DNA from: Granulicella sp. L60
GTDB taxonomy: Bacteria; Acidobacteriota; Terriglobia; Terriglobales; Acidobacteriaceae
Reading direction: 5' to 3'
NCBI RefSeq assembly: GCF_009765825.1
Contig: NZ_LMUR01000010.1
Location: forward strand, 175,437-239,436
Length of the DNA stretch: 64,000 nt
Part shown: piece after piece, positions 34,630 to 43,662 of the stretch
How positions within the stretch are numbered: the stretch's first letter is position 1
How the letters are laid out: each line of letters starts with the position of its first letter
Notes under the pieces: generated by a model
Told to the model about the DNA's origin: nothing
The model's database searches: none
The model's input: only the letters and a program-made list of their open reading frames with translations
Position numbers and translations under genes: made by a program

Positions 34630-35412
34630 CTATTTCTCGAAGCTGATTCCTTCCAGATCCGAGCTGACCAGAGGGCCGTAACCACCTAGCTGTCCGACTA
34701 TCCTCATTACGGCAGGCTCCTGACCTTCCAAAACCCATACCATCACATCTTTGGGCTGCAGGCCGATCAGCCGCGCGATCACTCCCACGATGCCGCCCAA
34801 CTCCGGATGGATACGAAACACCGTCGCCTTGAGTGTCTGTCCTGTCGTGTGAAACGGCTGCTCACCTTCCGAAGAGATGAGGAGCTGAATCAACCGTCCT
34901 CCGGCAACAGGCGCCAGCATCCCCACGCGAAACGGAGCCGCACCTTGCGGCAGATTCAACAGCAAGGTTCCAACGAATCCATTCGCCAGATCATCGGGCA
35001 GGTCAATGTGGTGGCTCTCGACGTGTATCTTCCCATCCTTCTCCTCCGTGCGGCTGGTCGCTATGCCGGTGACGGCTTCCACCGTAAAGTCGACTGGCTT
35101 CACAAAGAATGGCCCATTCTGTATGTGATGGTTGCGTATTAACCGAAACGTGCCCTGCTGCCTGTACGTTGTCGTCTCATCGTCAATCGACCCATCCACA
35201 AAGTGATAGGTCAGGCGCATCGTCACTTCATCGCCCTGCGCGACCTGCGAAAACTCGCCATTGGCAATGATCTTTCCAGCCTCGGAGCGCGCCACCATAA
35301 ACCGATGCATCGGGCGTTGGATATGTCTTACTGGAATTGGTTCAGCCAGCGCTGCGGTGCCCAACATTACCACCAAGAAAGCGTCTACAAAGAAATTGCT
35401 TCGCTCCATCAA
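34630..35412 (-). CDS. exported protein of unknown function
   Basis: 260 residues with signal peptide (FFVDAFLVVMLGTAALAEP). The mature part is beta-rich with FVDGSIDDETTTYRQQGTF, HHIDLPDDLANGFVGTLL and VMVWVLEGQEPAVMRIVGQLGG. No family is recognised with certainty. It is on the opposite strand to the polyketide genes and is convergent with the DUF2306 gene, so it interrupts the cluster. Confidence 0.7.
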   Translation of the reverse strand: MMERSNFFVDAFLVVMLGTAALAEPIPVRHIQRPMHRFMVARSEAGKIIANGEFSQVAQGDEVTMRLTYHFVDGSIDDETTTYRQQGTFRLIRNHHIQNGPFFVKPVDFTVEAVTGIATSRTEEKDGKIHVESHHIDLPDDLANGFVGTLLLNLPQGAAPFRVGMLAPVAGGRLIQLLISSEGEQPFHTTGQTLKATVFRIHPELGGIVGVIARLIGLQPKDVMVWVLEGQEPAVMRIVGQLGGYGPLVSSDLEGISFEK

Positions 35413-35574
35413 ATCCCTCGTTCTAATGCCTTAGACGACTTTCCCCTCCGCTCTATGGGCTCCAAAATGACGATTTGTACAGAATGACGTGCCGAACTGG
35501 TTTCTGGACGTCTACTGGAAAGAGGGAGTTCACTACAAATTGATTGAACATCCAGTGAATTGGGAGGAAATGCT

Positions 35575-36705
35575 TTGCAAGACGAAATACTAGTCCTCGG
35601 TGGTGGAGTGGCAGGCTGTGCGGCTTCGATCGCGCTCGCTCGAAAGGGACGAAGCGTCACGCTGATCGAACGTGAGCCCACACCGCGCCATAAGGTCTGC
35701 GGAGAATTCCTAAGCGGTGAGGCCCTGGAAGACTTGCACGCACTTGGTATTGAGGTGGCCTCCCTTGGCGCGGTGCCCATCAACTATGTTCGCCTTGCCG
35801 CAGCCAGACGCGCCGCGGAAGCTCCGCTGCCATTTCCCGCAGCCTCGCTTACGCGCAAGGCGCTCGATACAGCGCTCATCGCCGCAGCCATCGCCGCGGG
35901 AGTCCGCGTTAAGCGTGGTCACGGTGTGCAGTCGCTCAGCCGCGCGACCGCCAACCTCTGGCAGGCCACTCTCGACGACGGCACCGTATACGAAGCTCCA
36001 ACCGCCTTTCTTGCCACGGGCAAACACGATCTGCGCGGCCACGGTCGCCCGAAGGACCCTCTCCAATGGGTCGCCTTCAAGATGTATTACCGACTGTCTG
36101 CCGCCCAGACCGCTGACCTGGCGGACGCCTCCGAGTTGACGCTCTATGCTGGAGGCTACGGTGGCATCCAACCGGTGGAAGACGGCATTACGAATTTCTG
36201 CTGCGTGGTGCAACGGCGGTATTTTGCACATGCTGGTCTTCGCTGGGAGGGCCTCCTTGCCAAGGTGCAGCAGGACTGTCCCCACCTCGCGATGCGGCTT
36301 GACGGTGCCGAGCCGCTGCTCGACAAACCCATCACCGTCACTCATATCCCGTACGGTTACATCCGCCGCACGACGGAGGATGGGCTCTACTGTATCGGCG
36401 ATCAGGCAGCCGTCATCCCCTCGTTCACCGGCGATGGCATATCCATCGCCCTGCATACTGCCCGCCGTGCTGCCGCTGCCTATCTTGCCGCGGAGCCGGC
36501 ACCCGTCTTTCAGCCAAAACTGCGCTCCGCAATGCTGCCCCAGATGCGTCTTGCCGAAGTCGCCGCCGACGGCTTAAACAACGCACTCGCGCGCGCTGTA
36601 CTGCCGTTCTGCCTCAGGGTCTGGCCTGGCGCGATGCGCGTAACGGCTAGACTCACGCGTGTTACTCAGCCCGCCGCTGTTGCTCCACAAGCGTTCGCCA
36701 ACTGA
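35575..36705 (+). CDS. FAD-dependent oxidoreductase, geranylgeranyl-reductase-like
   Basis: 376 residues from a TTG at 35575 with GGAGGA six bases upstream. ILVLGGGVAGCAASIALA is the FAD dinucleotide fold; HKVCGEFLSGEA and YCIGDQAAVIPSFTGDG are the second and third flavin motifs of the GGR/hydroxylase group. In type III PKS clusters such flavoenzymes hydroxylate or reduce the polyketide. Downstream, 54 bp away, the YceI gene follows on the same strand. Confidence 0.87.
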   Translation: MQDEILVLGGGVAGCAASIALARKGRSVTLIEREPTPRHKVCGEFLSGEALEDLHALGIEVASLGAVPINYVRLAAARRAAEAPLPFPAASLTRKALDTALIAAAIAAGVRVKRGHGVQSLSRATANLWQATLDDGTVYEAPTAFLATGKHDLRGHGRPKDPLQWVAFKMYYRLSAAQTADLADASELTLYAGGYGGIQPVEDGITNFCCVVQRRYFAHAGLRWEGLLAKVQQDCPHLAMRLDGAEPLLDKPITVTHIPYGYIRRTTEDGLYCIGDQAAVIPSFTGDGISIALHTARRAAAAYLAAEPAPVFQPKLRSAMLPQMRLAEVAADGLNNALARAVLPFCLRVWPGAMRVTARLTRVTQPAAVAPQAFAN

Positions 36706-36759
36706 AATCGAGCCACTCCAAAACAAGGCTCGGCAGCTAAACCCAGGGGAGATGATGTA

Positions 36760-37323
36760 ATGAAATCCTTCGCAGTTGTAGCCCTCGCGCTCATACTCGG
36801 TCCAGCCGCACTCGCACAGCATCAGACCTTCGTCGTCAATCCCGATGCAAGCGAGGTCAAGATGACGCTCAAAACAACCCACCAACTTGTCAACGGCACC
36901 TTTCACATCCAATCGGGATCGATTGAGTTTGATCGGAGTAATCCTAAGATGTCGGGTTCGGTGACCGTTCTGGCCGGAAGCGGCAAGACCGGTAACGACA
37001 GCCGCGACAAGAAGATGAATAAGGACATTCTCAAGGTGGAGCAGTATACGACTGTCTCCTTTGCGCCCAAAACCTACACCGGGACAATCGCTCCCTCTGG
37101 CGACTCAACCATTCAGGTGAGCGGAGTGTTCACTCTACTCGGTAGCCCTCACGACCTGACGATTCAGATGCAGCTTCATAGGGATGGATCGAAGGCAACG
37201 GCGAGGGCGCAATTCGTCATTCCCTATGTTCAGTGGGGTCTCAAGAACCCAAGCTTCCTGATCTGGAAAGCTGACAATGACGTTGTGATGGATCTCAATC
37301 TTTTTGGCCAGGTTTCTAACTAA
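36760..37323 (+). CDS. YceI-family periplasmic lipid-binding protein
   Basis: 187 residues with signal peptide (VVALALILGPAALAQ). YceI features: the SEVKMTLKTTHQLVNGTF start, a conserved DSRDKKMNKDILKVEQYTTVS-type segment and GVFTLLGSPHDLTIQMQL. The fold is an extended lipocalin-like barrel that binds polyisoprenoid or amphiphilic ligands. It precedes a multicopper oxidase gene by 44 bp. Carrying a lipid substrate to the oxidase is a speculation. Confidence 0.85.
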   Translation: MKSFAVVALALILGPAALAQHQTFVVNPDASEVKMTLKTTHQLVNGTFHIQSGSIEFDRSNPKMSGSVTVLAGSGKTGNDSRDKKMNKDILKVEQYTTVSFAPKTYTGTIAPSGDSTIQVSGVFTLLGSPHDLTIQMQLHRDGSKATARAQFVIPYVQWGLKNPSFLIWKADNDVVMDLNLFGQVSN

Positions 37324-37367
37324 CTTCACTCGCTTTTCATTGAACTGTATCGGAGCTACAAAGAACT

Positions 37368-38750
37368 ATGAGCAATTCCGTGCCTCCCCCTGCACTGACA
37401 CGCAGACGCTTCACTCAACTTTCTGGGATGGCGGTCGGATCACTCGCGCTGGCCGGCGCGGCCCGTGCGGCGGCGGCGGCGGACGTGACGCTTGAGATTG
37501 CGCCTTATACCCTGGAAGCATCGCCGAAACATCACATCCGGACAGCAGCTTACAACGGCCAGATTCCCGGTCCGTTGTTCCGGATGCGGGAGGGTGAGCC
37601 TCAGTCTGTCGAGATTCGGAACCTGACGAAAGATGCGGAGGTGGTTCACTGGCACGGCCTTTACTTGCCACCGGATATCGACGGAGCAATGGAGGAAGGC
37701 ACACCAATGATTGCGCCGAGGGCCTCTACGCGTTACACGATGACGCCCAAGCCAGCAGGTTTCCGCTGGTATCACACGCATACGTTCGCGGGGAAGGATC
37801 TCACCAAGGCGCAGTACGGTGGACTGCACGGCTTCCTGCTGATCGAACCGCGTGACAACCCTGCTGCATACGATCGGGAGGTCTTCCTTGGACTCCATGA
37901 CTGGAACGGCCAATTCCTAAGCAGCGACGACGGCTATATGAACCCGGTATACGACGTGGCAACGATCAACGGCAAGATGCTCGGCTCTGGAGATCCCGTC
38001 AAGGTCAAACAAGGCGAGCGCGTCATGATGCACATCCTCAACAGCAGCCCGACCGAGGTTCACTGGATTTCGTTCTCGGGGCATAGCTTCAAGGTGGTGG
38101 CGCTGGATGGAAATCCGGTAGCCCAGGCTCAGACCGTTTCCATGCTTCGGCTCGCCCCCGCGGAGCGCGTCTCTGCCATCGTAGAGATGAACAATCCCGG
38201 CGTATGGGTCCTGGGTGAAGTCCGCAAACACGTTCAAGCCAGCGGAATGGGTGTAGTCATCGAATACGCCAACTCTTCCGGCAAGCCGGTATGGACGCAG
38301 CCGGAGGATCTTGTATGGAACTATCGTCAGTTCGCAGGGGCAGGCGATGCCGCACAACATCAAGACGCAAAGACGATCGAGCTGATCTTTAACTCCAAAT
38401 TCCAGGGGCACGGCAACGAAGAGCTCTGGCTGATCAACGGTCTGAGCTATCCCCAAAACTCCACACCCGCCAACTCCCCCAATCTGCAGACCGGACAGCG
38501 ATACCGCCTGGTCATGAAGAACAAGAGCATGGATGACCATCCCATGCATCTACACCGGCATACGTTTGAGGTGCGCCGGATCGAGGACAGCCCTGAGATC
38601 GCCGGCATACGCAAGGATGTGGTGCTGGTGCAGGCCGGTGGAATCGTAGAGGTAGAGTTTGTGGCCGACAATCCCGGCAAGACACTCTTTCACTGTCACC
38701 AGCAAGATCACATGGACCGAGGATTCATGATGGTGTTCGGCTATGCGTAA
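37368..38750 (+). CDS. Tat-exported multicopper oxidase with Phe at the axial T1 position
   Basis: 460 residues. Tat signal LTRRRFTQLSGMAVG at residues 10-24. The four copper motifs are present: VVHWHGLYLP, WYHTHTFAG, DDHPMHLHRHTFEV and FHCHQQDHMDRGFMM. In the last motif the residue where CueO-type enzymes have the axial Met of the T1 copper is Phe, as in high-potential laccases. Three cupredoxin domains fit the length. Substrate may be phenols (polyketide product is a candidate by proximity) or metal ions. The next gene overlaps by 8 bp. Confidence 0.92.
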   Translation: MSNSVPPPALTRRRFTQLSGMAVGSLALAGAARAAAAADVTLEIAPYTLEASPKHHIRTAAYNGQIPGPLFRMREGEPQSVEIRNLTKDAEVVHWHGLYLPPDIDGAMEEGTPMIAPRASTRYTMTPKPAGFRWYHTHTFAGKDLTKAQYGGLHGFLLIEPRDNPAAYDREVFLGLHDWNGQFLSSDDGYMNPVYDVATINGKMLGSGDPVKVKQGERVMMHILNSSPTEVHWISFSGHSFKVVALDGNPVAQAQTVSMLRLAPAERVSAIVEMNNPGVWVLGEVRKHVQASGMGVVIEYANSSGKPVWTQPEDLVWNYRQFAGAGDAAQHQDAKTIELIFNSKFQGHGNEELWLINGLSYPQNSTPANSPNLQTGQRYRLVMKNKSMDDHPMHLHRHTFEVRRIEDSPEIAGIRKDVVLVQAGGIVEVEFVADNPGKTLFHCHQQDHMDRGFMMVFGYA

Positions 38751-39555
38751 CTCAACGATCAGGCTGGCTATCAACACAGTCCTCGCAATCGCAGCCCTCT
38801 TGTGCGTGCGACCCGCTGTGGCACAAGGAAACTATGAGATCCAGGTTTACGGTGCGGACACCGTTGCACCGAAGACTCTGATGACGGAGTTGCACTCCAA
38901 CTTCACCCCGGAAGGTCAGAAGAACTACATCGATGGCGTCATTCCGACCAATCATCAGGAGCATGAGACGCTCGAACTTACCGAAGGTATTACGAGCTGG
39001 TCGGAGATCGGCTTCTATGTTTTTACCAGCGAACAGGATGGCCACGGTGTGCAGTGGGTTGGCGATCACATACGTCCGCGCGTCCGCGCACCCGATAGCT
39101 GGCATCTTCCGGTAGGTCTCAGTCTATCTACCGAGATCGGCTATCAGCGCGCCGTCTATTCGCTGGACACATGGACGTGGGAGATCCGGCCGATCATTGA
39201 TAAGACCGTGGGTCGGTGGTATTTCGCATTCAATCCGGCATTGGAACGCACCTTGCATGGACCCGATGTAAAACAAGGGCTGGGTTTTTCGCCGGGTGTG
39301 AAGGTGGGCTACGACTTCTCACGCGTCGTGAGCGGCGGCGTCGAATACTACGCCGATTATGGACGTCTCGGAGCGTTTGACTCATTGCACAACCAACAAC
39401 AGCAAATATTTGTTGTCACCGACCTAAATACTTCGCCCAAATGGGAGATCAATATCGGAGTGGGAGTTGGACCTACCGCAGGGACAGACCACCTCATTGT
39501 AAAGGGCATCCTCGGTAGGCGCTTCGATTGGGGGCATCACTCCTCGATTGAGTAG
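38743..39555 (+). CDS. predicted outer-membrane beta-barrel protein, function unknown
   Basis: 270 residues with signal peptide (LAINTVLAIAALLCVRPAVA). Alternating aromatic strands (TSWSEIGFYVFTSEQ, WTWEIRPIIDKTVGRWYFAF, VVSGGVEYYADYG, WEINIGVGVGPTAGTDH) and the closing ILGRRFDW suggest a small outer-membrane barrel. It overlaps the multicopper oxidase gene by 8 bp, so the two are co-translated. Role unknown. Confidence 0.7.
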   Translation: MRNSTIRLAINTVLAIAALLCVRPAVAQGNYEIQVYGADTVAPKTLMTELHSNFTPEGQKNYIDGVIPTNHQEHETLELTEGITSWSEIGFYVFTSEQDGHGVQWVGDHIRPRVRAPDSWHLPVGLSLSTEIGYQRAVYSLDTWTWEIRPIIDKTVGRWYFAFNPALERTLHGPDVKQGLGFSPGVKVGYDFSRVVSGGVEYYADYGRLGAFDSLHNQQQQIFVVTDLNTSPKWEINIGVGVGPTAGTDHLIVKGILGRRFDWGHHSSIE

Positions 39556-39582
39556 CTCAGCGGCGCGTAAAAGGAGAAGGGC

Positions 39583-39765
39583 ATGGCAGTTTCAGACGAT
39601 AAGAGACTCCGGTCCGCATTGGAATCGAAATGGCAAGCGGAGATGAAGGTTTCCATACCTACGCGGCTCCCACAGAGGGCGAAGCTGTGGCTCGCCAAAA
39701 TTGAATCTGGGCTGAAGTTAGGCAGCAATTTCTCTGATACAAACCATGTATGCTCCGTATGCTGA
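39583..39765 (+). CDS. small ORF with strong ribosome site, probably a truncated gene start
   Basis: 60 codons from ATG 39583, with AAGGAG six bases upstream and 27 bp after the barrel gene. The first 25 residues are charged (SDDKRLRSALESKWQAEMK) and look like a real protein start; the rest does not look like any family. The transposase remnant begins about 50 bp later, so the original gene may have been cut by it. Confidence 0.35.
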   Translation: MAVSDDKRLRSALESKWQAEMKVSIPTRLPQRAKLWLAKIESGLKLGSNFSDTNHVCSVC

Positions 39766-39814
39766 GATTGTTCATGGGCCTGATGGCCTGCAGTTTGTGT
39801 TCTCGCCGGGATTT

Positions 39815-40407
39815 ACTGCTGGAGATTTGGCTTTGCGACACAGCTCACTGTCCTCCAGGCACGGCATCCCCGACCGAGGCTCGCTATAGAACCGAGTCTT
39901 TTGGGTGACGCTGCGGCGGTTCTAGTCGAGGTGGAAGCGCACGCTTGTCGTCGTCCAACCGGAGACAGTCGTTCGTTGGCATCGAGCCGGTTTCAAATTG
40001 TATTGGACGTGGCGCTCGCGGCATAAGGCTCGCCCAGGCCGGAAGTGCGTGAGCAGGGAGTTGCGCGAACTGATCCTCCGCATGGTTGTCGAAAACCCGA
40101 CGTGGGGAGCGCCGCGTATTCATGGCGAGTTGAAGATGCTCGGCTTCGACATCTCAGAGCGAACAGTCTCGAGATGGATGCGAAAGGCTCCGAGGAACCC
40201 AGAACCGGCGAAACAGTGGAAAGCCTTCCTGAGCAATCACCGCGAAGCCATCGCCGCAATGGACTTCTTCACTGTCCCCACGCTCACCTTTGGTGTGCTA
40301 TATGGCTTCTTTGTCATCACGCACAACCGGCGCCGCATCCTGCACTTCAATGTAACCAGGCACCCAACGAGTGAGTGGGTAGCGCAACAGTTGCGAGAGG
40401 CATTTCC
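39815..40407 (+). pseudogene. rve-type (IS481/IS3-like) transposase remnant
   Basis: Pieces in different frames join into one integrase-core transposase: DLALRH, LTVLQARHPRPRLAIE, VFWVTLRRF, then a TAG at 39923-39925, then VVQPETVVRWHRAGFKLYW, NPTWGAPRIHGELKMLGFD, AAMDFF (first Asp of the DDE triad) and NVTRHPTSEWVAQQLREAFP. Frameshifts lie near 39838 and 39890. The frame loses likeness after about 40407, before the second and third catalytic acids. No terminal inverted repeats were found. It is dead. Confidence 0.85.
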
Positions 40408-41270
40408 ATACGAGTCGGCCCCCAGACGTGCTCATGCCAGTAGCCCGCTGGTGTTACGAACCCAGCACCTTTCACCCAGTCCACTCGGATAGCATCTTTG
40501 ATGGAACCATCCGCATTCAGTTCCGGTCCGATCAGGGTATATACGCCTGGCTTCGCTTCTACCGCAAAATCGAGTGCAACAGACTGATGACGGTGCGGAA
40601 GCTGCCGCGTCCCGGGAGGCACAATGCCGAACATAGACCAAAGAGTGTGCGTGATGGTTAACGTCTGGTCGAAGTTCTTGTTTGCCAACAGTACGCTCAC
40701 ACGACTGCGCTTGGCTGCGTTTGGGTCGTTTTTAGCCCTTTCCAACTCGGTCATAATTGTGGCACGAGTGTACAGCGTCGGCCGGAAGCGGCTTTTCGAC
40801 TTCTCCACACCAAGATAGGCGAGCAGCGGCGAATCGTTAACCATGTAGAAGGCCGTATCAGCGTCAGCATGGTGCACCGCAGCCAAACCAGGCAACACGA
40901 AGATGTCACCTTCACTCCACTCGATGGTGCCCTTTTCAGTTTCGGTATGACCGTTGCCTTTGATTACGTAGAAGAACTCGCTGGTGGCATTGGGTGAAGT
41001 GGTGATCGACTCGTCAGCCTTGATGCGAACAAAACCCGCCAGAACGCTCGGGCCTGTGACAGGATATGGGGTCTTCAATTCTTTGCTTAGGTCGAGTGGA
41101 ACGACGCGGGTCGCGCCGGAAGCATACAGTTCACTCGAGAATGTTCGGACCGGAATTCGTGGAGTCGCGCCGGAAGAGATCGGGTCGGCGGCTTTGCTGT
41201 ACTCAAAGATCTCGGCATCCTGCGTGAGAGCAGTAGCCGGAATCACTTTTGCAGAAATTGTGGTATCCAT
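40347..41270 (-). CDS. bicupin protein, C-terminus replaced by transposase remnant
   Basis: 307 residues from ATG 41270, with AAGGAGA upstream. Two cupin domains: about residues 60-150 (SEFFYVIKGNGHTETEKG, EGDIFVLPGLAAVHHAD) and 205-285 (PPGTRQLPHRHQSVALDF, GAGFVTPAGYWHEHV). The His-rich metal motifs resemble gentisate dioxygenase-like bicupins. After WHEHVWG the last 22 or so codons are the antisense of the transposase fragment, so the natural C-terminus is lost. Divergent from the AraC regulator at 41429, its likely regulator. Confidence 0.75.
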   Translation of the reverse strand: MDTTISAKVIPATALTQDAEIFEYSKAADPISSGATPRIPVRTFSSELYASGATRVVPLDLSKELKTPYPVTGPSVLAGFVRIKADESITTSPNATSEFFYVIKGNGHTETEKGTIEWSEGDIFVLPGLAAVHHADADTAFYMVNDSPLLAYLGVEKSKSRFRPTLYTRATIMTELERAKNDPNAAKRSRVSVLLANKNFDQTLTITHTLWSMFGIVPPGTRQLPHRHQSVALDFAVEAKPGVYTLIGPELNADGSIKDAIRVDWVKGAGFVTPAGYWHEHVWGPTRMEMPLATVALPTHSLGAWLH

Positions 41271-41428
41271 GAGATTTCTCCTTTTACATGAGGCACAGCC
41301 GTTGGGTGTTTCTGCCAACCTCAGATATAGTCTGGCTTCAGCCGAGTGATTTTGTATCTTTGGTTCTTCCGGAACTTGTGGATTCTTTAGACTGGGATCA
41401 TCCCTTGAGTAAGGAGAGGATCGAACGC

Positions 41429-42322
41429 GTGACACAGCCATCGCAGAAAAGAATGATCCTTGTAGGAGCGAATGAGCCGCTGCCTAAGGATCACTTTTGG
41501 TTTGATGGAAAAGGATTCAGCGTTTATGCGGCCAAACAGCCGCGCAGTACCTGGCAGGAGCACGTGCATGACTGCGTACAGGTGACCGTGGGGCTTGAGC
41601 CAGCGCATATGCATGCGGAGTGGCGTGCAACGGGAAAGCTCCGCCAAAGCAAGGAATTCATCGGGAACGCCGTTAGCGTGATCCCTGCGCGGGTCCCGCA
41701 CAAGACACTCTGGCAACGGCGAGCAGCGTTGATTCACATCTATATCGGTGAAGAGTTTCTTCTGCGTCTCGCCTCCGATGTATTGCAGCAGGATTCCCTA
41801 CAACTTCAGACCACCTATCTGGTACGAGATTTGCTGATTGAGGAACTCGCTCGTTCACTTTATATGGAATCAGAGGGAGGAAAGCTGAATGCTTCGGTGG
41901 CGAAGGCAGCGGTCACGACCCTCTGCGTGCGCCTCCTCCGCGCTTACAGCGTACGAAAAGGCGAGGCCGCTTATGCGACTGGAGGCTTAGGACCCACCCG
42001 TGAACGTCGCGTGCGAGAGTACATAGAAGCGGATATGGAGCGCGATCTTTCCATTCAGTCTCTTGCGGATGTAGTTGGATTGAGCCCACAACACTTTGCG
42101 GTCCTCTTCCGCGAATCAACCGGATTCACACCGCATCAATACGTCAATCACCGCCGCATCGCCTGCGCTCAGGAGCTTCTGAAGAAAGCTGATGTGCCGC
42201 TCATCGAGATATCGATGCAATGTGGCTTCTCCAGCCAAAGCCAGTTCATTACGACGTTTCGCAAGCTGGTAGGGATGACGCCGGGACGCTTCCGCTCATC
42301 ACTCACCGCTTCTCAATCATAG
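41429..42322 (+). CDS. AraC-family transcription regulator
   Basis: 297 residues from a GTG at 41429 with AAGGAGAGG nine bases upstream; ATG 41453 is a possible alternative. The N-terminal part is a cupin-like sensor (TWQEHVHDCVQVTVGLEPAHMH, AVSVIPARVPHK). The C-terminal double HTH is classic: LSIQSLADVVGLSPQHFAVLF, GFTPHQYVNHRRI and MQCGFSSQSQFITTFRKL. The 158-bp divergent gap to the bicupin and the downstream SDR make both plausible targets. Confidence 0.9.
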   Translation: MTQPSQKRMILVGANEPLPKDHFWFDGKGFSVYAAKQPRSTWQEHVHDCVQVTVGLEPAHMHAEWRATGKLRQSKEFIGNAVSVIPARVPHKTLWQRRAALIHIYIGEEFLLRLASDVLQQDSLQLQTTYLVRDLLIEELARSLYMESEGGKLNASVAKAAVTTLCVRLLRAYSVRKGEAAYATGGLGPTRERRVREYIEADMERDLSIQSLADVVGLSPQHFAVLFRESTGFTPHQYVNHRRIACAQELLKKADVPLIEISMQCGFSSQSQFITTFRKLVGMTPGRFRSSLTASQS

Positions 42323-42463
42323 GTCGCACTGCGCGGTCACGCTCTGTGCGTGTATTACAAGTACACCTGAAGAATCCAGAATTACCCGCTATTCGAGAAA
42401 GCTAAACGATTTCTGCGCGCCCAAACTGTTAATGGAAGACAGAGGAGGCGGTTAAGGAATCGA

Positions 42464-42567
42464 ATGGAAAGCAAGAGCCAGCGAAGGCGATCGTATCGCG
42501 CAGGTTTTTTCTTGCAGCTGGATCAGCGCTGAGCGCCATTTCACTAATAGGAAACATGGAGGGACAG
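42464..42567 (+). other. disconnected Tat signal upstream of SDR
   Basis: In the SDR reading frame, codons from about 42490 to 42558 encode SRRFFLAAGSALSAISLIG, a convincing Tat signal, but no start codon precedes it in that frame; the frame is closed by TAA near 42430. An ATG at 42464, preceded by AGAGGAGG, lies in the next frame and would join the signal after a one-base change. See findings. Confidence 0.5.
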
Positions 42568-43452
42568 ATGACACAGGCGCAGACAGATCCTTGGAGACAC
42601 ATTCTCAATGGCAGGGTAGCTGTAGTAACTGGAGCGGCACGCGGAATTGGGCGCGCAGCAGCCGTGGCCTTGGCCCATAGCGGAGCTCACGTTGTTGGAA
42701 TCGACATTTGCGCCGTCGTCGATCCGCGTTCGGGAGTGGAGCCTGCCAATCGCGCCGAACTCGACCAGACCGGCGAACTGGTCAAGAGCGAAGGCGTCCA
42801 GTGGAAGAGCTTTGTGCTAGACCAGCGCGACCTTCCCGCACTGCGCGTAGCCGTAGAGAAGATCAACGCTGAGTTTGGCCACATTGACATCCTGTTTGCC
42901 AACGCTGGTATCCAGGCGTTCCGTCCCCTACTTCAGATGGAAGACCATGACTGGCACATCCAGATCGACGTCAATCTGACGGGCACAGCCAATGCGCTCC
43001 GTGCCTTTGCGCCGTATATGGTTCAACAGGAACACGGCCGGATCATCATGACGACATCAACCCAGGGAAGACACGGCACATTGAACGGTTCGGCTTATTC
43101 GGCTTCGAAGTGGGGCATCATCGGTTTGATGAAGTCTGCGGCGATGGAACTAGGGCCGCATGGCGTCACAGCGAATTGCCTTGTGCCTGGACTCATCGAT
43201 ACCCCTCTCACGCGTCATGAGGAACGATACGCACAAGCTCTGCAGGTGGCGGGACGCACGCCAACCGGCGACAAAGCCGTCGACGAAGAAGCGGCTCGTA
43301 AGGTGCTGCAGAGCAAATCAATTCTCGGTGTGCCGTGGATCGACCCAGCTGAGATGGCGCCGGTAGTCGTGTTCCTTGCCTCCGACGCAGCGCGAATGGT
43401 TTCAGGCGCAACCTACGACGTGACGGGAGGTGACAGTGCCAACAATGTCTAG
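42568..43452 (+). CDS. SDR family oxidoreductase, mycofactocin-coupled-like
   Basis: 294 residues from ATG 42568 with GGAGGG four bases upstream; ATG 42556 is also in frame. TGAARGIGRAAAVAL (NAD site) is followed by the insert VVDPRSGVEPANRAELDQT that resembles the extra loop of SDRs coupled to the mycofactocin cofactor. Catalytic YSASK and C-terminal GATYDVTGGDS are intact. No mycofactocin genes are in the window, so that coupling is only suggested by the loop. Confidence 0.83.
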   Translation: MTQAQTDPWRHILNGRVAVVTGAARGIGRAAAVALAHSGAHVVGIDICAVVDPRSGVEPANRAELDQTGELVKSEGVQWKSFVLDQRDLPALRVAVEKINAEFGHIDILFANAGIQAFRPLLQMEDHDWHIQIDVNLTGTANALRAFAPYMVQQEHGRIIMTTSTQGRHGTLNGSAYSASKWGIIGLMKSAAMELGPHGVTANCLVPGLIDTPLTRHEERYAQALQVAGRTPTGDKAVDEEAARKVLQSKSILGVPWIDPAEMAPVVVFLASDAARMVSGATYDVTGGDSANNV

Positions 43453-43662
43453 CGGCAAGCACTAGCCGGAAATATAGTGTCTCTATAGCCATAGCCACCA
43501 GCGACTGTCACAAAAGAGATCTACTGCGCTTCCGAAGTAGGGTTAGGCCACCCCTGGCGATAGACGTGGCATTTCGCAATTGGGCTGTCCTAAGCAGCCT
43601 CGGCGCACCATCATTCAAGGTTTTTAGGGACTGGCAATCTCAAGTGGAGCAGGTCTGCGCCG

